Notes: generated by a model from the letters alone, not told the origin. A stretch of DNA of 64,000 bases from Bowdeniella nasicola (GCF_900107735.1 NZ_FNQV01000005.1:124001-188000); one strand, 5' to 3'; shown: positions 23,677 through 33,126, numbered from the stretch's first letter. Numbers and translations are program-made.

Positions 23677-24962
23677 GCCAGGCCACAGCAGACATGGTTC
23701 GCCACGATGAAGTAATCGAGGCGCCCGTCATCCACGCTCCAATTCAGTGGCGGTTCCCGATCGCGGCAATGGTGATGGCCATCCTGACGGTCATTTTCGC
23801 CACAATTTCCAAGGGCGAGTCGGTATTCTCGATGGCCGGAGCATCGCGTGCCTTCGAGATTTCCAACCTGCACATGAACTCCTCACCGGTCGTATGGACG
23901 CTCGCCGTCCTGGCGATCGTCTTTGCGGGGGTCGCGACCTATCTTGCGATGAACCGCAAGAAGTACGTCGCCATGTTCACCGGTCTCGCGGCCGTCGCAT
24001 TCATCCTCGGCTTCCTGGTATGGATTGTCGCGGGTCGCACCGGCGCCACGATGCCCGTCGTCCAGCTCTTGCAGGGTGCAGTGGCATTCGCCGTTCCGCT
24101 CATCCTTGGGGCCCTTTCGGGTGTCGTGTGTGAACGCTCCGGCATCATCAATATTGCGATCGAAGGCCAACTGCTTGCGGGGGCCTTCATGGGGGCGGTC
24201 ATCGCATCGCTCGCGAATAGCCCACTCATCGGGATGCTGCTCGCTCCCGTGGCCGGCGTCCTCGTGGCGCTGCTGCTCGGCCTGTTCACCATCAAGTACC
24301 GGGTGGACCACATCATCGTCGGCGTCGTGCTCAACATGCTCGTCCTCGGCCTGACGTCCTTCCTGTACTCCTCGTGGCTAATGAATGATCCGTCGCGATT
24401 GAATCGTGCGTCGTTCCTCGGCCGTTACCCGATCCCGCTGCTGTCCGATATCCCGGTCATCGGCCCGGTCTTCTTCAACCAAACGATCCTGGTCTACCTC
24501 ATGTACATCATCGTGATCGTTTTGCAGTTCATGCTCTTCCGCTCGCGCTGGGGTCTGCGCCTGCGCGCCTGCGGTGAGCACCCGAAGGCCGCTGACACCG
24601 TGGGTATCAAGGTCAACCGCACCCGGTGGCGGGCCGTCATGCTGGGCGGTGCGCTCGCCGGACTTGGTGGCGCGTTCTTCTCGATTGGTTTGGGCCTGGC
24701 CTTTACCAAGAACATGGCTGCCGGTAACGGCTTCATCGCCCTCGCGGCGATGATCCTTGGCCGCTGGAATCCCAAGGGTGCCGTAGCCGCGGCCGCCATC
24801 TTCGGTTTCGCGACCAACCTCGGCTACGTCATGCAGTCGGTGAACAACTCCATCCCGTACGAGTTCCTGCTCATGATCCCGTATGTCGTGACAATCCTCG
24901 CGGTTGCGGGCTTCGTTGGGGCGGTTCGCCCGCCCGCGATGGAAGGCAAACCCTACCCGTAA
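23673..24962 (+). CDS. Nucleoside ABC transporter permease 2
   Basis: A 429-residue second permease (NupQ/YufQ-like) with about ten hydrophobic segments and the motif CERSGIINIAIEGQLLAGAF, the counterpart of the NIGAQGQ motif in permease 1. It starts at ATG overlapping the previous stop (ATGA). A perfect 14-bp hairpin follows 17 bp after its stop and separates it from the catabolic genes. Confidence 0.92.
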   Translation: MSQATADMVRHDEVIEAPVIHAPIQWRFPIAAMVMAILTVIFATISKGESVFSMAGASRAFEISNLHMNSSPVVWTLAVLAIVFAGVATYLAMNRKKYVAMFTGLAAVAFILGFLVWIVAGRTGATMPVVQLLQGAVAFAVPLILGALSGVVCERSGIINIAIEGQLLAGAFMGAVIASLANSPLIGMLLAPVAGVLVALLLGLFTIKYRVDHIIVGVVLNMLVLGLTSFLYSSWLMNDPSRLNRASFLGRYPIPLLSDIPVIGPVFFNQTILVYLMYIIVIVLQFMLFRSRWGLRLRACGEHPKAADTVGIKVNRTRWRAVMLGGALAGLGGAFFSIGLGLAFTKNMAAGNGFIALAAMILGRWNPKGAVAAAAIFGFATNLGYVMQSVNNSIPYEFLLMIPYVVTILAVAGFVGAVRPPAMEGKPYP

Positions 24963-24979
24963 GCCGCAAGCTTCGGCAC

Positions 24980-25012
24980 AGTACAGCCCAGGGTCTACCT
25001 GGGCTGTACTGG
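24980..25012. terminator. 14-bp hairpin between transporter and salvage genes
   Basis: CAGTACAGCCCAGG (24980-24993), loop GTCTA, CCTGGGCTGTACTG (24999-25012). It is followed only by GGTTAATGAAGGAG, the ribosome site of cdd. It is a strong stem without a T-run, so it may attenuate or mark an mRNA processing point. Confidence 0.6.
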
Positions 25013-25028
25013 TTAATGAAGGAGAACC

Positions 25029-25448
25029 ATGCCCCACACTGAGGCAACATGGGTCGAACTACGCGCCCAAGCGATCGCTGCGATGCGGCGCGCCTACGCG
25101 CCATACTCCAACTATCCCGTCGGCGCGGCCGCGCTCGTCGATGACGGCCGCATCGTGACCGGATGCAACGTAGAAAACGCCGCCTATGGCGTGACGTTGT
25201 GTGCGGAGTGCGGGCTCGTCTCAGATCTCATCAACACTGGCGGTGGCCGCCTCGTCGCCTTCACCTGCGTGAATGGCAACGAGGAGACCATCGTCCCGTG
25301 CGGCCGCTGCCGCCAACTACTGTTCGAACACGGTGGACCCGACCTCCTGGTAAAGATGCCGGGCGGGGTCATGCCGATGAGCGAGGTCCTACCCGAGGCT
25401 TTCGGGCCCTGGGACCTGGCAGAAATGAAGAAGAAGGAGACATCATGA
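25029..25448 (+). CDS. cdd: Cytidine deaminase
   Basis: Deaminates (deoxy)cytidine to (deoxy)uridine. The 139-residue small tetrameric type has the zinc site CAECG (Cys and catalytic Glu) and PCGRCRQ (two Cys), with CNVENAAYG for nucleoside binding. ATG at 25029 follows AAGGAG. The stop overlaps deoA by 4 bp. Confidence 0.95.
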   Translation: MPHTEATWVELRAQAIAAMRRAYAPYSNYPVGAAALVDDGRIVTGCNVENAAYGVTLCAECGLVSDLINTGGGRLVAFTCVNGNEETIVPCGRCRQLLFEHGGPDLLVKMPGGVMPMSEVLPEAFGPWDLAEMKKKETS

Positions 25449-26728
25449 CCGAACGGTTCGACGTCGTCGACGTCATCCGCACCAAGCGCGACAAGGGGGA
25501 GCTCTCCGGCGATCAAATCGACTGGGTGATTGACGCCTACACGCGCGGCGCGGTCGCCGACGAACAGATGGCCGCCCTGAACATGGCGATTTTCCTGAAC
25601 GGGATGAACCGAGGGGAAATCGCACGCTGGACCGCCGCGATGATCGCCTCGGGCGAGCGGATGGACTTTTCTTCGCTATCGCGACCGACCTCCGATAAGC
25701 ACTCCACCGGTGGGGTGGGAGACAAGATCACGCTGCCCCTGGCGCCGCTCGTCGCCGTCTTTGATGTTGCCGTCCCACAGCTATCGGGGCGCGGCCTCGG
25801 TCATACCGGCGGCACGCTGGACAAGATGGAATCCATTGCCGGGTGGCGAGCCGATCTGTCGAACGAGGAGATCCTCACCCAGCTCGAAGAGGTCGGCGCG
25901 GTCATTTGCGCGGCCGGTGCTGGACTCGCGCCGGCGGACAAGAAGCTCTACGCACTGCGCGATATCACCTCCACCGTCGAGGCAATTCCGCTCATCGCCT
26001 CCTCAATCATGAGCAAGAAGATTGCCGAGGGCACCGACTCGCTCGTCTTGGATGTCAAGGTGGGCGCAGGTGCGTTCATGAAGGACCTGGACCAGGCCCG
26101 CGAGCTTGCACGCACCATGGTGGATCTTGGCACCGATGCGGGAGTGAAGACGACGGCGCTGCTGACCGACATGTCCGTTCCGCTGGGACTGACCGCGGGT
26201 AACGCGCTGGAGGTTCGCGAAAGCATCGAGGTGCTGCAGGGCGGCGGCCCGAAGGACGTCGTCGAACTCACGGTCGCGCTCGCGAAGGAGATGCTGGCGT
26301 CGGCAGGCAAGGGCGATGTCGATGTCGAAGCCGCGCTCAAGGACGGCCGCGCCATGGACAAGTGGAACGAGATGATCCGCGCCCAGGGCGGCGACCCGGA
26401 TGCGCCCCTTCCCGTTGCTGAGCACACCGAGGACATCCTGGCCGAGGCCGACGGTGTCATCACCGGTATGGACGCGCTCGATGTCGGTGTCGCCGCGTGG
26501 CGTCTGGGTGCCGGCCGAGCCCGCAAGGAAGATCCGGTGCAGGCCGTCGCGGGAGTCGAGATCCACAAGAAGCCCGGCGAGTCGATCGCTAAGGGCGACA
26601 AGCTCTTCACGCTGCACACGGCGACCCCGGAGCGCTTTGCGCGCGCCAAGGAGGTGCTGGCGGATGCCGTCGCCATTGGTGAGGCGTACACCGGCCCCGA
26701 GTCGATAGTCTTGGACCGTATCGGCTAG
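25445..26728 (+). CDS. deoA: Thymidine phosphorylase
   Basis: Splits thymidine or deoxyuridine with phosphate to the base and 2-deoxyribose-1-phosphate. It is 427 residues, with the conserved KHSTGGVGDK phosphate loop and GLGHTGGTLDKMESI. ATG at 25445 is chosen because it overlaps the cdd stop (ATGA) with AAGGAG just upstream; the frame is open further upstream only within cdd. It takes the deoxyuridine that Cdd makes. Confidence 0.96.
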   Translation: MTERFDVVDVIRTKRDKGELSGDQIDWVIDAYTRGAVADEQMAALNMAIFLNGMNRGEIARWTAAMIASGERMDFSSLSRPTSDKHSTGGVGDKITLPLAPLVAVFDVAVPQLSGRGLGHTGGTLDKMESIAGWRADLSNEEILTQLEEVGAVICAAGAGLAPADKKLYALRDITSTVEAIPLIASSIMSKKIAEGTDSLVLDVKVGAGAFMKDLDQARELARTMVDLGTDAGVKTTALLTDMSVPLGLTAGNALEVRESIEVLQGGGPKDVVELTVALAKEMLASAGKGDVDVEAALKDGRAMDKWNEMIRAQGGDPDAPLPVAEHTEDILAEADGVITGMDALDVGVAAWRLGAGRARKEDPVQAVAGVEIHKKPGESIAKGDKLFTLHTATPERFARAKEVLADAVAIGEAYTGPESIVLDRIG

Positions 26729-26747
26729 TGGACCGGAGGTGAGAGCC

Positions 26748-26939
26748 ATGGCAGATTCGCGAGAGTCCGTCGTGCCGCACAGCGAGGATGAGCAAGAGCA
26801 CGAGGTCGATGAACGGCCCGTAGCCGAGGAATACCAGCCCGATAACCCGCGGCAGGTATTCGAAGCCGACCCCGCCGACGTGGCAGACCAGGCAACCGAA
26901 GAACCAGTCGAGGACGAGGATGCTCGAGACGACGCCTGA
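26748..26939 (+). CDS. Small acidic conserved actinobacterial protein (EADPADV motif)
   Basis: A 63-residue, very acidic protein with no hydrophobic segment. It contains FEADPADVADQA, a motif I recall from small unannotated proteins in many actinobacteria (recollection, not a search). ATG at 26748 follows GGAGGTGAG at good spacing. It lies 19 bp after deoA and its end overlaps the next gene by 20 bp, so it belongs to the nucleoside operon. Function unknown. Confidence 0.65.
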   Translation: MADSRESVVPHSEDEQEHEVDERPVAEEYQPDNPRQVFEADPADVADQATEEPVEDEDARDDA

Positions 26940-27627
26940 CCTGAGAGTCTGGCCCGTCGAGCTTGGCGGGCATCGCCTGCGCCAGTGTGATGAGACGAGC
27001 TGCGGTAGCGCAGCGCTTGTCATGCTGGCGGCCTCCGGCGATGCCCGGCTCGCCTCCTGGCTAGCTGGCACGGACCTCCCGCCAGAAACCGCGCTGCCCG
27101 AAGTACCGTCGTGGGCCATGGCCAATCAGCCACCCGTCGAGCATCGCTTCGAGATCGCGCAACGCCATGTGCGCGGCAAGCTGCGGGGCTGGCCGAGCGC
27201 CCTCGGCACCCTGCCCGGCGGTGCGGCCAAGATGGCGCGGTTTCGAAACCTCGACTATGAGGTGACATGGCTGCCCTCGGGGGCCCCGCGCCGTGCGGCG
27301 GGTATTCGTAACCTGGTAGGCACCGTCCGCTCGGGGATCCCGTGCCTGCTGTACGTCGGTGGCACTACCTCCGATTCCCTCACCAAGCGCATCCCGCGCC
27401 ACGTCGTGCTCGCTGTTCCTGCCAAGGATGCACACCACGCCGACACCATCAATCTTTACGAGCCGGATTCGGCCGCCCTGTATCAACTCCCGATCAGCCG
27501 GCTCGACGACGATGAGAAGAAAGCGGCCTTTGGCAACTGGTCGCATATTTTCGCCATCGTTGCTCCCAAAGCGACCGAGATTGCTCAATCCTCGCCGTTA
27601 GGCGCAGAAAGGACCCGTTTGTCATGA
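26920..27627 (+). CDS. Papain-like (C39-type) putative cysteine peptidase
   Basis: A 235-residue cytoplasmic protein without signal peptide. [16 protein letters not shown] (Cys28) resembles the Q-C-x-x-[ST]-C-G-x-[AT] nucleophile motif of C39-type papain-fold enzymes, and PRHVVLAVP and INLYEPDS are candidate His and Asp positions. It could be a peptidase or transglutaminase-like hydrolase; the substrate is unknown. ATG at 26920 lies inside the end of the acidic protein gene (20-bp overlap), and its stop overlaps deoC by 4 bp. Its place between deoA and deoC is unexpected for nucleoside catabolism. Confidence 0.7.
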   Translation: MLETTPDLRVWPVELGGHRLRQCDETSCGSAALVMLAASGDARLASWLAGTDLPPETALPEVPSWAMANQPPVEHRFEIAQRHVRGKLRGWPSALGTLPGGAAKMARFRNLDYEVTWLPSGAPRRAAGIRNLVGTVRSGIPCLLYVGGTTSDSLTKRIPRHVVLAVPAKDAHHADTINLYEPDSAALYQLPISRLDDDEKKAAFGNWSHIFAIVAPKATEIAQSSPLGAERTRLS

Positions 27628-28277
27628 CGACCCGTAGCGACATTGCTGCCATCATCGACCACACCCTGCTCAAGCCCGAATCGACCAAGGCCGATGTCGA
27701 TGCGCTCGTGGAGCAGGGCAAGAAGCTGGGCGTGAAGGCCGTGTGCGTCTCGCCGTCCCAGCTGCCGATCGAAAACCCGGGAGACCTCACCGTCGCGACT
27801 GTCGTCGGCTTCCCCTCGGGCGCAGTCAAGACCGAGATCAAGGCCGCCGAGGCCAAGCGCGCCGTCGAGGACGGCGCCGATGAGGTCGATATGGTCGTGA
27901 ACCTCGGCCAGGTCAAGGCCGGCGAGTTCGACGAGGTAGAACGCGATATCCACGAGGTCAAGCAGGCCTGTGGACACGCGCAGCTGAAGGTCATCATCGA
28001 GTCGGCGGCCCTCACTGACGATGAAATCGTCGAGGTGTGTAAGCGGGCAGAGGCCGCGGGAGCGGACTACGTCAAAACCTCCACCGGCTTCCACCCCGCG
28101 GGCGGTGCCTCCGAGCACGCCGTGAAGCTCATGAGCGACACCGTGGGCGGGCGCCTCGGCGTCAAGGCCTCCGGCGGCATCCGCACCGGCGAGGCCGCCG
28201 TTGCGATGGCTGAGGCCGGCGCTACTCGCCTGGGACTGTCCGCCTCCGAGCAGATCCTGTCCGAGCTCGACGCTTAA
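27624..28277 (+). CDS. deoC: Deoxyribose-phosphate aldolase
   Basis: Cleaves 2-deoxyribose-5-phosphate to acetaldehyde and glyceraldehyde-3-phosphate, ending deoxynucleoside catabolism. It is 217 residues, class I, with the Schiff-base lysine in YVKTSTGF and the second conserved lysine in [10 protein letters not shown]. The N-terminus [15 protein letters not shown] is diagnostic. It is coupled to the papain-like gene by an ATGA overlap and is followed by a stem-loop. Confidence 0.96.
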   Translation: MTTRSDIAAIIDHTLLKPESTKADVDALVEQGKKLGVKAVCVSPSQLPIENPGDLTVATVVGFPSGAVKTEIKAAEAKRAVEDGADEVDMVVNLGQVKAGEFDEVERDIHEVKQACGHAQLKVIIESAALTDDEIVEVCKRAEAAGADYVKTSTGFHPAGGASEHAVKLMSDTVGGRLGVKASGGIRTGEAAVAMAEAGATRLGLSASEQILSELDA

Positions 28278-28899
28278 TCACCAGCGAGCTGGACGCTCGT
28301 GTAGACGCCATCGACGTCCAGACGCTCAGCTCGCTGTTGCTTTGGTACCGGGCGTATTCAATGAGCTGAGTCGCGCCGTTATAGTGCCGGGTGCTATCGG
28401 CGTCGACTCGAGCTCGTGTCGCGTGCCAAGAAAAGATCGCGCATGAGCGGTCGGCGCTGAGCACGTAGGAGTGAGCGGTGATCAGTGCCCTGCCGGGGAT
28501 GCGAAAAACCGTGAGCGGCATTCGCATGTGGTAGAAGTCTTCACCAGCCTCCCGCTCGACCAAGGAATGTCGAGAGACGTGACAGCGATCGTCGACGCTC
28601 CAGCTTTCCACCTCGCTCACGGCGGCAATGATCGGGAACATGACATCGGGGTCCGGCCCCATAATCCCGGGTCCAACGCCCCAACTATCCAGGGCGTGAT
28701 AGTCGGTCGGGTGCAGGGCCTGTGGCGTTGCCGCGATATCGAACTGAGGCCCGATCAGCTGCACTAACGGTTCTGGCGTCAAGGGTGAGTCGGACCAGAC
28801 TGCGAGGCTATCCCCGTCACGTCGATGGGCGACGTACTGCCGAGTCGGGCACTCCGCGACGATCGAGAGGTTGTTGCGATTCCCAACAGGCGACATCAT
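28222..28899 (-). CDS. Unknown protein coupled to the decayed ABC exporter
   Basis: A 225-residue product with no recognised domain. The ATG at 28899 overlaps the exporter stop (28896-28898) as ATGA, so it was co-translated with that gene. Aromatic and acidic residues in the first 170 residues ([35 protein letters not shown]) look like a folded soluble domain. The last 50 or so residues run through the deoC terminator and antisense into the end of deoC, and become Arg/Ser-rich ([20 protein letters not shown]), so the original stop has probably been lost or a frameshift lies near 28340. Confidence 0.5.
   Translation of the reverse strand: MMSPVGNRNNLSIVAECPTRQYVAHRRDGDSLAVWSDSPLTPEPLVQLIGPQFDIAATPQALHPTDYHALDSWGVGPGIMGPDPDVMFPIIAAVSEVESWSVDDRCHVSRHSLVEREAGEDFYHMRMPLTVFRIPGRALITAHSYVLSADRSCAIFSWHATRARVDADSTRHYNGATQLIEYARYQSNSELSVWTSMASTRASSSLVIKRRARTGSARRRTVPGE
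28282..28336 (+). terminator. Stem-loop after deoC
   Basis: CAGCGAGCTG (28282-28291) pairs with CAGCTCGCTG (28327-28336), with a nested GGACG/CGTCC stem in the loop. It is followed by TTGCTTTGG, a weak T-rich tail. It starts 5 bp after the deoC stop and probably ends the nucleoside operon. Confidence 0.6.
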
Positions 28900-30549
28900 C
28901 CGAACCCCACGACGCGATCAACGGCCTTGAGCGTCTCCGGGCGATGGCTGATGACGATGACGGTGCGCGCGCCCTTCAATTCGGCGAGCTGCTGGTAGAT
29001 CGCGGCCTCCGCGTCCGCGTCGACGGCCGCGGTCGGCTCATCGAGGATCCACGCGTCCCGATCCGACAGCAGGACGCGAGCAGCGCGAGGCGCTGCCACT
29101 GGCCGCCGGAGAGCCCCGCGCCGTCCCATTGCGGGCCGAGCTGGGCGTCGATGGCGCCGGGCAGGGGAGCGATATAACTCCACGCCTGGGCGGCACGCAG
29201 CGCCGCCTCGATCTGATCATCGCTGTGGCGCAACAGGGGATCGACGAAGCGGCGCACGGTCACTTCGAAGCGCGTGAAGTCCTGAAAGACCATCGCACTG
29301 CGGGCACGCCGGCTCGCTGCATCGCTGGCCTGTCCGATCGCGATTGTGCCGGCGTCCGGTTCCAGGATTCCGCCGAGGGGCTTAGCGAACGTCGTCTTGC
29401 CGCTGCCGTTCGCGCCAACGAAGGCGACGAACTCGCCGGGTTTGATTCGCATGCTCGCGTCCGTGATCACGGGCGCGTGCGAACCGGGGTAGGTGAAGGT
29501 CACGTTGCTAGCAACAAGCGCTTCGGGTCCGCGGCCGGGAGTCTCCGCCTCGCCGGTACGGGCAGAGATATCGGCGGCCAGCGACTCGTACTGCGCAATG
29601 ATCGGGGCACTGGCCATGAGCTCGCCGTAGGCGGCGCCCGCGCCGCGCGTGACGAGCAGACAGCTCAAGACACCCACGATGCCAGCGCCGAGCGTGCGGA
29701 CGGCGCGACAATGATGGCGGCGAACGCCCCAGCCGCGAGCACAAAGACCACGAGGCTCGAAATCATTTGAAGGCGGATACCGTAGCGCGGTGCCTTGGCG
29801 AAAACATCGAACTCCCTGCCGTACAGGTCTGCGAGTTCATCGTTGAAGGAGTCCCCGTGGCCACCGGACGCGATCTCGGTCGCCGCCGGTTGGAAGTTGA
29901 CCTGCGCGTGGAGGTATTCCTGGCGGCGATTAATGCCCGCAGCCTCGGGCCAGATCTCGTTTTCGACGCGCGCAAGCCGGGAGTACACGAGAAGGTCGGG
30001 CACCATGACGAGTGCGACGAACAGCGAGGCGAGCGGCGAGATCGACCACAGTGAGATGGTCAGGAACACCACGGCAAAGATCGCCGTCATGACCGAATAG
30101 AACGAGCTTGCCTGCCACGCTAGGTTGAACGGGACGGCGTCGCGCGCCGCCCGAATCCGTTCGACGCGCCGATTATCGACGGTCTCCGGCGGCGTGAGCC
30201 GCGTGATGAGTCGCGTCAGGTCACTCGAATAGGACCGGCGCAAATCCAATTGGCTGAGCTGGACGACATGCCGATTGACGTTCGTGGTTAAGGAGATCAC
30301 GACGGCGGCGAGCGCCGCCAGGATGATCGGCAGTACCGGCGAAGATCCGGGCTCGAGTGAGGCGATGAGGTACTTCATGACCTCGACCTGCGCGGCAGGC
30401 ACGAGCGCCGCGATGGTCCCGGAGATCAACGTCCCAGCGGAATAACGAGGGGAGTGTTTCCACGCGTAGGCCACCGCCCGAAACGAGGTCTTCAGCGCAG
30501 CAGCGATGGAATTAGGGGGGATCGGAGTGAGACATGACGGGGCTTTCAC
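28896..30549 (-). pseudogene. ABC exporter (fused membrane and ATPase domains) broken by two frameshifts
   Basis: Reading three frames in series restores one protein of about 550 residues. Frame 1 (30549 to about 29690) is a type I exporter membrane domain (KHSPRYSAGTLISGTIAALV and later hydrophobic helices). Frame 2 (about 29690 to 29080) has Walker A GANGSGKTT, then FQDFTRFE (Q-loop) and signature GLSGGQWQRLAL. Frame 3 (29080 to 28896) has ARVLLSDRDAWILDEPTAAV (Walker B) and the switch His in VISHRPETLK. Shift 1 falls in the Ala/Arg/Leu stretch around 29680-29692. Shift 2 looks like loss of one base in GCTGGCTCGC near 29080. Either a recent pseudogene or two assembly indels. Similar exporters occur with bacteriocins and lipids; the substrate is unknown. 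Confidence 0.8.
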
Positions 30550-30553
30550 GAGG

Positions 30554-30582
30554 GCGCCCCGGCCCTTGGTGGGCCGGGGCGC
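30554..30582 (-). terminator. Terminator of the punA-phosphohexomutase operon
   Basis: A perfect 12-bp stem, GCGCCCCGGCCC (30554-30565) with GGGCCGGGGCGC (30571-30582), and a 5-nt loop. It lies 6 bp beyond the mutase stop on the minus strand and just before the exporter start. No T-run. Confidence 0.7.
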
Positions 30583-30588
30583 AGTGAA

Positions 30589-32280
30589 CTAGACGCCGAG
30601 GAAGGCAGCGAGATCCGCGCGCACGCGGGCGACTCGCTCGGTTGCCTGATCACGGCTTTGGGCGACGAGCGCGAGGTCCTGATCGGGGACCTTCACGATC
30701 GATTCGAGGTAGCACTTGAGCTTCGGCTCTGTGCCAGAGGGACGGACGATGACGCGATCGTTCGCCTCGGTAATGAAGCGCATGCCGTCGGTCGGCGGCA
30801 GATCCTTGCTGCCTTCGGACAGGTCCTCAACCGAGACGATGGGCGAGCCTGCGAGCTCGCTGAGGCCGCCACCGCGCAGCTTAGCCATGGCCTCGCCGAT
30901 GAGGGAGAGGTCCTTGACCCGCACGGTCAGGGGGTTCGTCGCGTGCACGCCGTGACGGGCAGACAGGTAATCGAGCTGGTCCTCAATCGTCAGGCCCTTG
31001 TCGGCGAGATCTGAGGCCAGCAGGCACAGCCGCACGGAGGCGGTGATCCCGTCCTTGTCCTTCACGTACTGCGGGTCGCAGCAGTACCCGAGCGCCTCCT
31101 CATAGCCGTAGGTCAGCCCGGGAACGCGCGAGATCCACTTAAAACCGGTGAGCGTCTCGACGTAGTTGAGGCCGTGGGAGGACGCGATCTTGCCGAGCAT
31201 CCGCGAGGAGACGATCGAACACGCGAGCACGCCTTCGCCGCGCAGGGCCGCGAGCGGTGCGACCTGTTCGCCAAGGAGCTGGCCGACCTCGTCGCCGGTG
31301 AGCTGGCGCCAGCCGCCGCCGCGCAGCGGGATGGCGGCCGAGCACCGATCGGCGTCCGGGTCGTTGGCGATGATGAGATCGGCGCCGATTTTCTTCGCGA
31401 GCGCGAAGGACAGGTCCAGGGCACCGGGCTCTTCCGGGTTCGGGAAGTTCACGGTGGGGAACTCCGGGTCCGGCTCGGCCTGCTCGGCAACGAGGTGGAC
31501 ATCATCGAAGCCCGCACCATTGAGCGCCCGCATGCAGGTCTCGGCGCCCACACCGTGCATGGCGGTGAGGACGACCTTCAACGATCCGGCCCGGCCCTTG
31601 GGTACGAGGGAGATGGCACGCTCGATGTAGCGGTCGATGAGATCCTCGCCGATGAGGTGCCAGCCGGAATCCGCCCGCTCGATATCGGCGACGCGCTCGA
31701 TCCGGGCAATCTCGGCCGCGATCCCGGCGTCATGGGGCTCGACGATCTGCGCGCCCCGGCCGGCCTCATCGACCATGCGACCGCCGAGGTAGACCTTGTA
31801 GCCGTTGTCCTGCGGCGGGTTGTGGGAGGCCGTCACCATGACGCCGGCGTCCGCGTCGAGATCGCGCACCGAGAACGCGAGGACCGGCGTGGGTAGGGTG
31901 CGAGGCATGAGGTGGGCAATGCCGCCGGACGCGGTCACGATTGCGGCGGTGTCCTCGGCGAACTGCTTGGAGCCGTGGCGCGCGTCGTAACCGATCGTCA
32001 CGACAAAGCCGTCCCCGATGGAGTTCTTCAGGTAGTTGCACAGTCCCTTGGCCGCGCGGATGACGACCGCGCGGTTCATGCGGTTGGGACCGCCGCCAAG
32101 CGCGCCGCGCAGGCCGGCCGTGCCGAATTGCAGCGTGCCGGAAAAACGGTCGGTGAGTTCGGCGGCCGCGCCATCGTCGCCGCCTTTGGCGGCGGCAAGC
32201 ATATCGGTCAGTTCCTTGGCGGTGATGGGATCCGGATCGTCCTCGATCCAGCTCTGGATGTATCCCTCGTCGTAGCGCAT
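30589..32280 (-). CDS. Phosphohexomutase (phosphoglucomutase/phosphomannomutase/phosphopentomutase type)
   Basis: A 563-residue enzyme of the alpha-D-phosphohexomutase family, with the phosphoserine loop TASHNPPQDNGYKVY, the metal loop IANDPDADRCSAA and the phosphate-binding RPSGTEPKLKCY near the C-terminus. The length matches the PgcA/ManB2 long form, which acts on glucose-, mannose- or pentose-phosphates. It starts 3 bp after punA on the same strand, which suggests conversion of (deoxy)ribose-1-phosphate to the 5-phosphate; the sequence alone does not settle the substrate. Confidence 0.9.
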   Translation of the reverse strand: MRYDEGYIQSWIEDDPDPITAKELTDMLAAAKGGDDGAAAELTDRFSGTLQFGTAGLRGALGGGPNRMNRAVVIRAAKGLCNYLKNSIGDGFVVTIGYDARHGSKQFAEDTAAIVTASGGIAHLMPRTLPTPVLAFSVRDLDADAGVMVTASHNPPQDNGYKVYLGGRMVDEAGRGAQIVEPHDAGIAAEIARIERVADIERADSGWHLIGEDLIDRYIERAISLVPKGRAGSLKVVLTAMHGVGAETCMRALNGAGFDDVHLVAEQAEPDPEFPTVNFPNPEEPGALDLSFALAKKIGADLIIANDPDADRCSAAIPLRGGGWRQLTGDEVGQLLGEQVAPLAALRGEGVLACSIVSSRMLGKIASSHGLNYVETLTGFKWISRVPGLTYGYEEALGYCCDPQYVKDKDGITASVRLCLLASDLADKGLTIEDQLDYLSARHGVHATNPLTVRVKDLSLIGEAMAKLRGGGLSELAGSPIVSVEDLSEGSKDLPPTDGMRFITEANDRVIVRPSGTEPKLKCYLESIVKVPDQDLALVAQSRDQATERVARVRADLAAFLGV

Positions 32281-32283
32281 GGG

Positions 32284-33114
32284 TTAATTCTCCTTGGCCA
32301 TGGTGGTGACAATATCGGCAAGCAGTCGCGCGATGCGGGGTCCGGCGGCGCGGCCGGCCGCAAGAACTTCTGCGTGATCAAGTGGGGTGGGGGAGATACC
32401 CGCCGCGGGGTTGGTGACGAGCGAGATTCCGAGAATCTCCATGCCCGCCTCGCGGGCGGCGATGGCCTCCAGCGCCGTGGACATGCCGACGAGGTCGCCG
32501 CCGATGATCTTGGACATCTGGACCTCGGCCGGGGTCTCGTAGTGCGGGCCGCGCCACTGCACGTAGACGCCCTCATCCAGGCTGTCATCGATACCGCGGG
32601 CGAGGGCTCGCAGACGCGGCGAATACACATCGGTGAGGTCGACGAAGGTGGCACCCTCCAGCGGCGAGTCCATCGTGAGGTTGATGTGATCAGAGATCAG
32701 CACGGGAGTGCCGGGCCCCCATTCGGGCCGCAAACCACCGCAGCCGTTCGTCAGCACGAGCTGGGTGCAGCCCGCAGCGGCCGCCGCGCGGATCCCGTGG
32801 GCGACGGCGCGCACGCCGTGGCCCTCGTAGTAGTGGGTACGAGCGCCGAGCACGAGCGCGTGCTTGTCCGAGCCGGCGACCTTGATCGAGGTGATCTTGC
32901 CGCCGTGGCCCGCGACCGCTGCCTTGCGGAAGCCCGGGATATCTTCGGCGTCGATCTCAGCGACGGTTTCGCCCAGGAGTTCGGCGGCGCCGCCCCAGCC
33001 GGAACCGAGGACGAGGGCAATATCGTGACGAGCCACGCCCGTTGCCTCGGCAAGGGCCCGCGCGGCCTCATCAGCGAGGGAACGCGGGTCAGTTTCAGGT
33101 AGTTCGTGAGTCAT
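32284..33114 (-). CDS. punA: Purine nucleoside phosphorylase
   Basis: Phosphorolyses purine (deoxy)nucleosides to base and pentose-1-phosphate. It is 276 residues, the trimeric type, with LGSGWGGAAELL, the conserved GARTHYYEGHGVRAV, NGCGGLRPEWGPG and the ETPAEVQM region. A -10 hexamer (AACAAT) ends 6 nt before the ATG. It is divergent from lpdA and followed by the mutase, so the pair complements cdd-deoA-deoC. Confidence 0.95.
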   Translation of the reverse strand: MTHELPETDPRSLADEAARALAEATGVARHDIALVLGSGWGGAAELLGETVAEIDAEDIPGFRKAAVAGHGGKITSIKVAGSDKHALVLGARTHYYEGHGVRAVAHGIRAAAAAGCTQLVLTNGCGGLRPEWGPGTPVLISDHINLTMDSPLEGATFVDLTDVYSPRLRALARGIDDSLDEGVYVQWRGPHYETPAEVQMSKIIGGDLVGMSTALEAIAAREAGMEILGISLVTNPAAGISPTPLDHAEVLAAGRAAGPRIARLLADIVTTMAKEN

Positions 33115-33120
33115 AGCTTT

Positions 33121-33126
33121 ATTGTT
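33121..33126 (-). promoter_or_regulatory. -10 hexamer AACAAT for leaderless punA
   Basis: On the minus strand AACAAT is followed by AAAGCT and then the ATG. Further upstream is a near-palindrome TCGTTAA..TTAAACGA (about 33151-33169) that could bind a regulator of both divergent genes. Confidence 0.5.
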
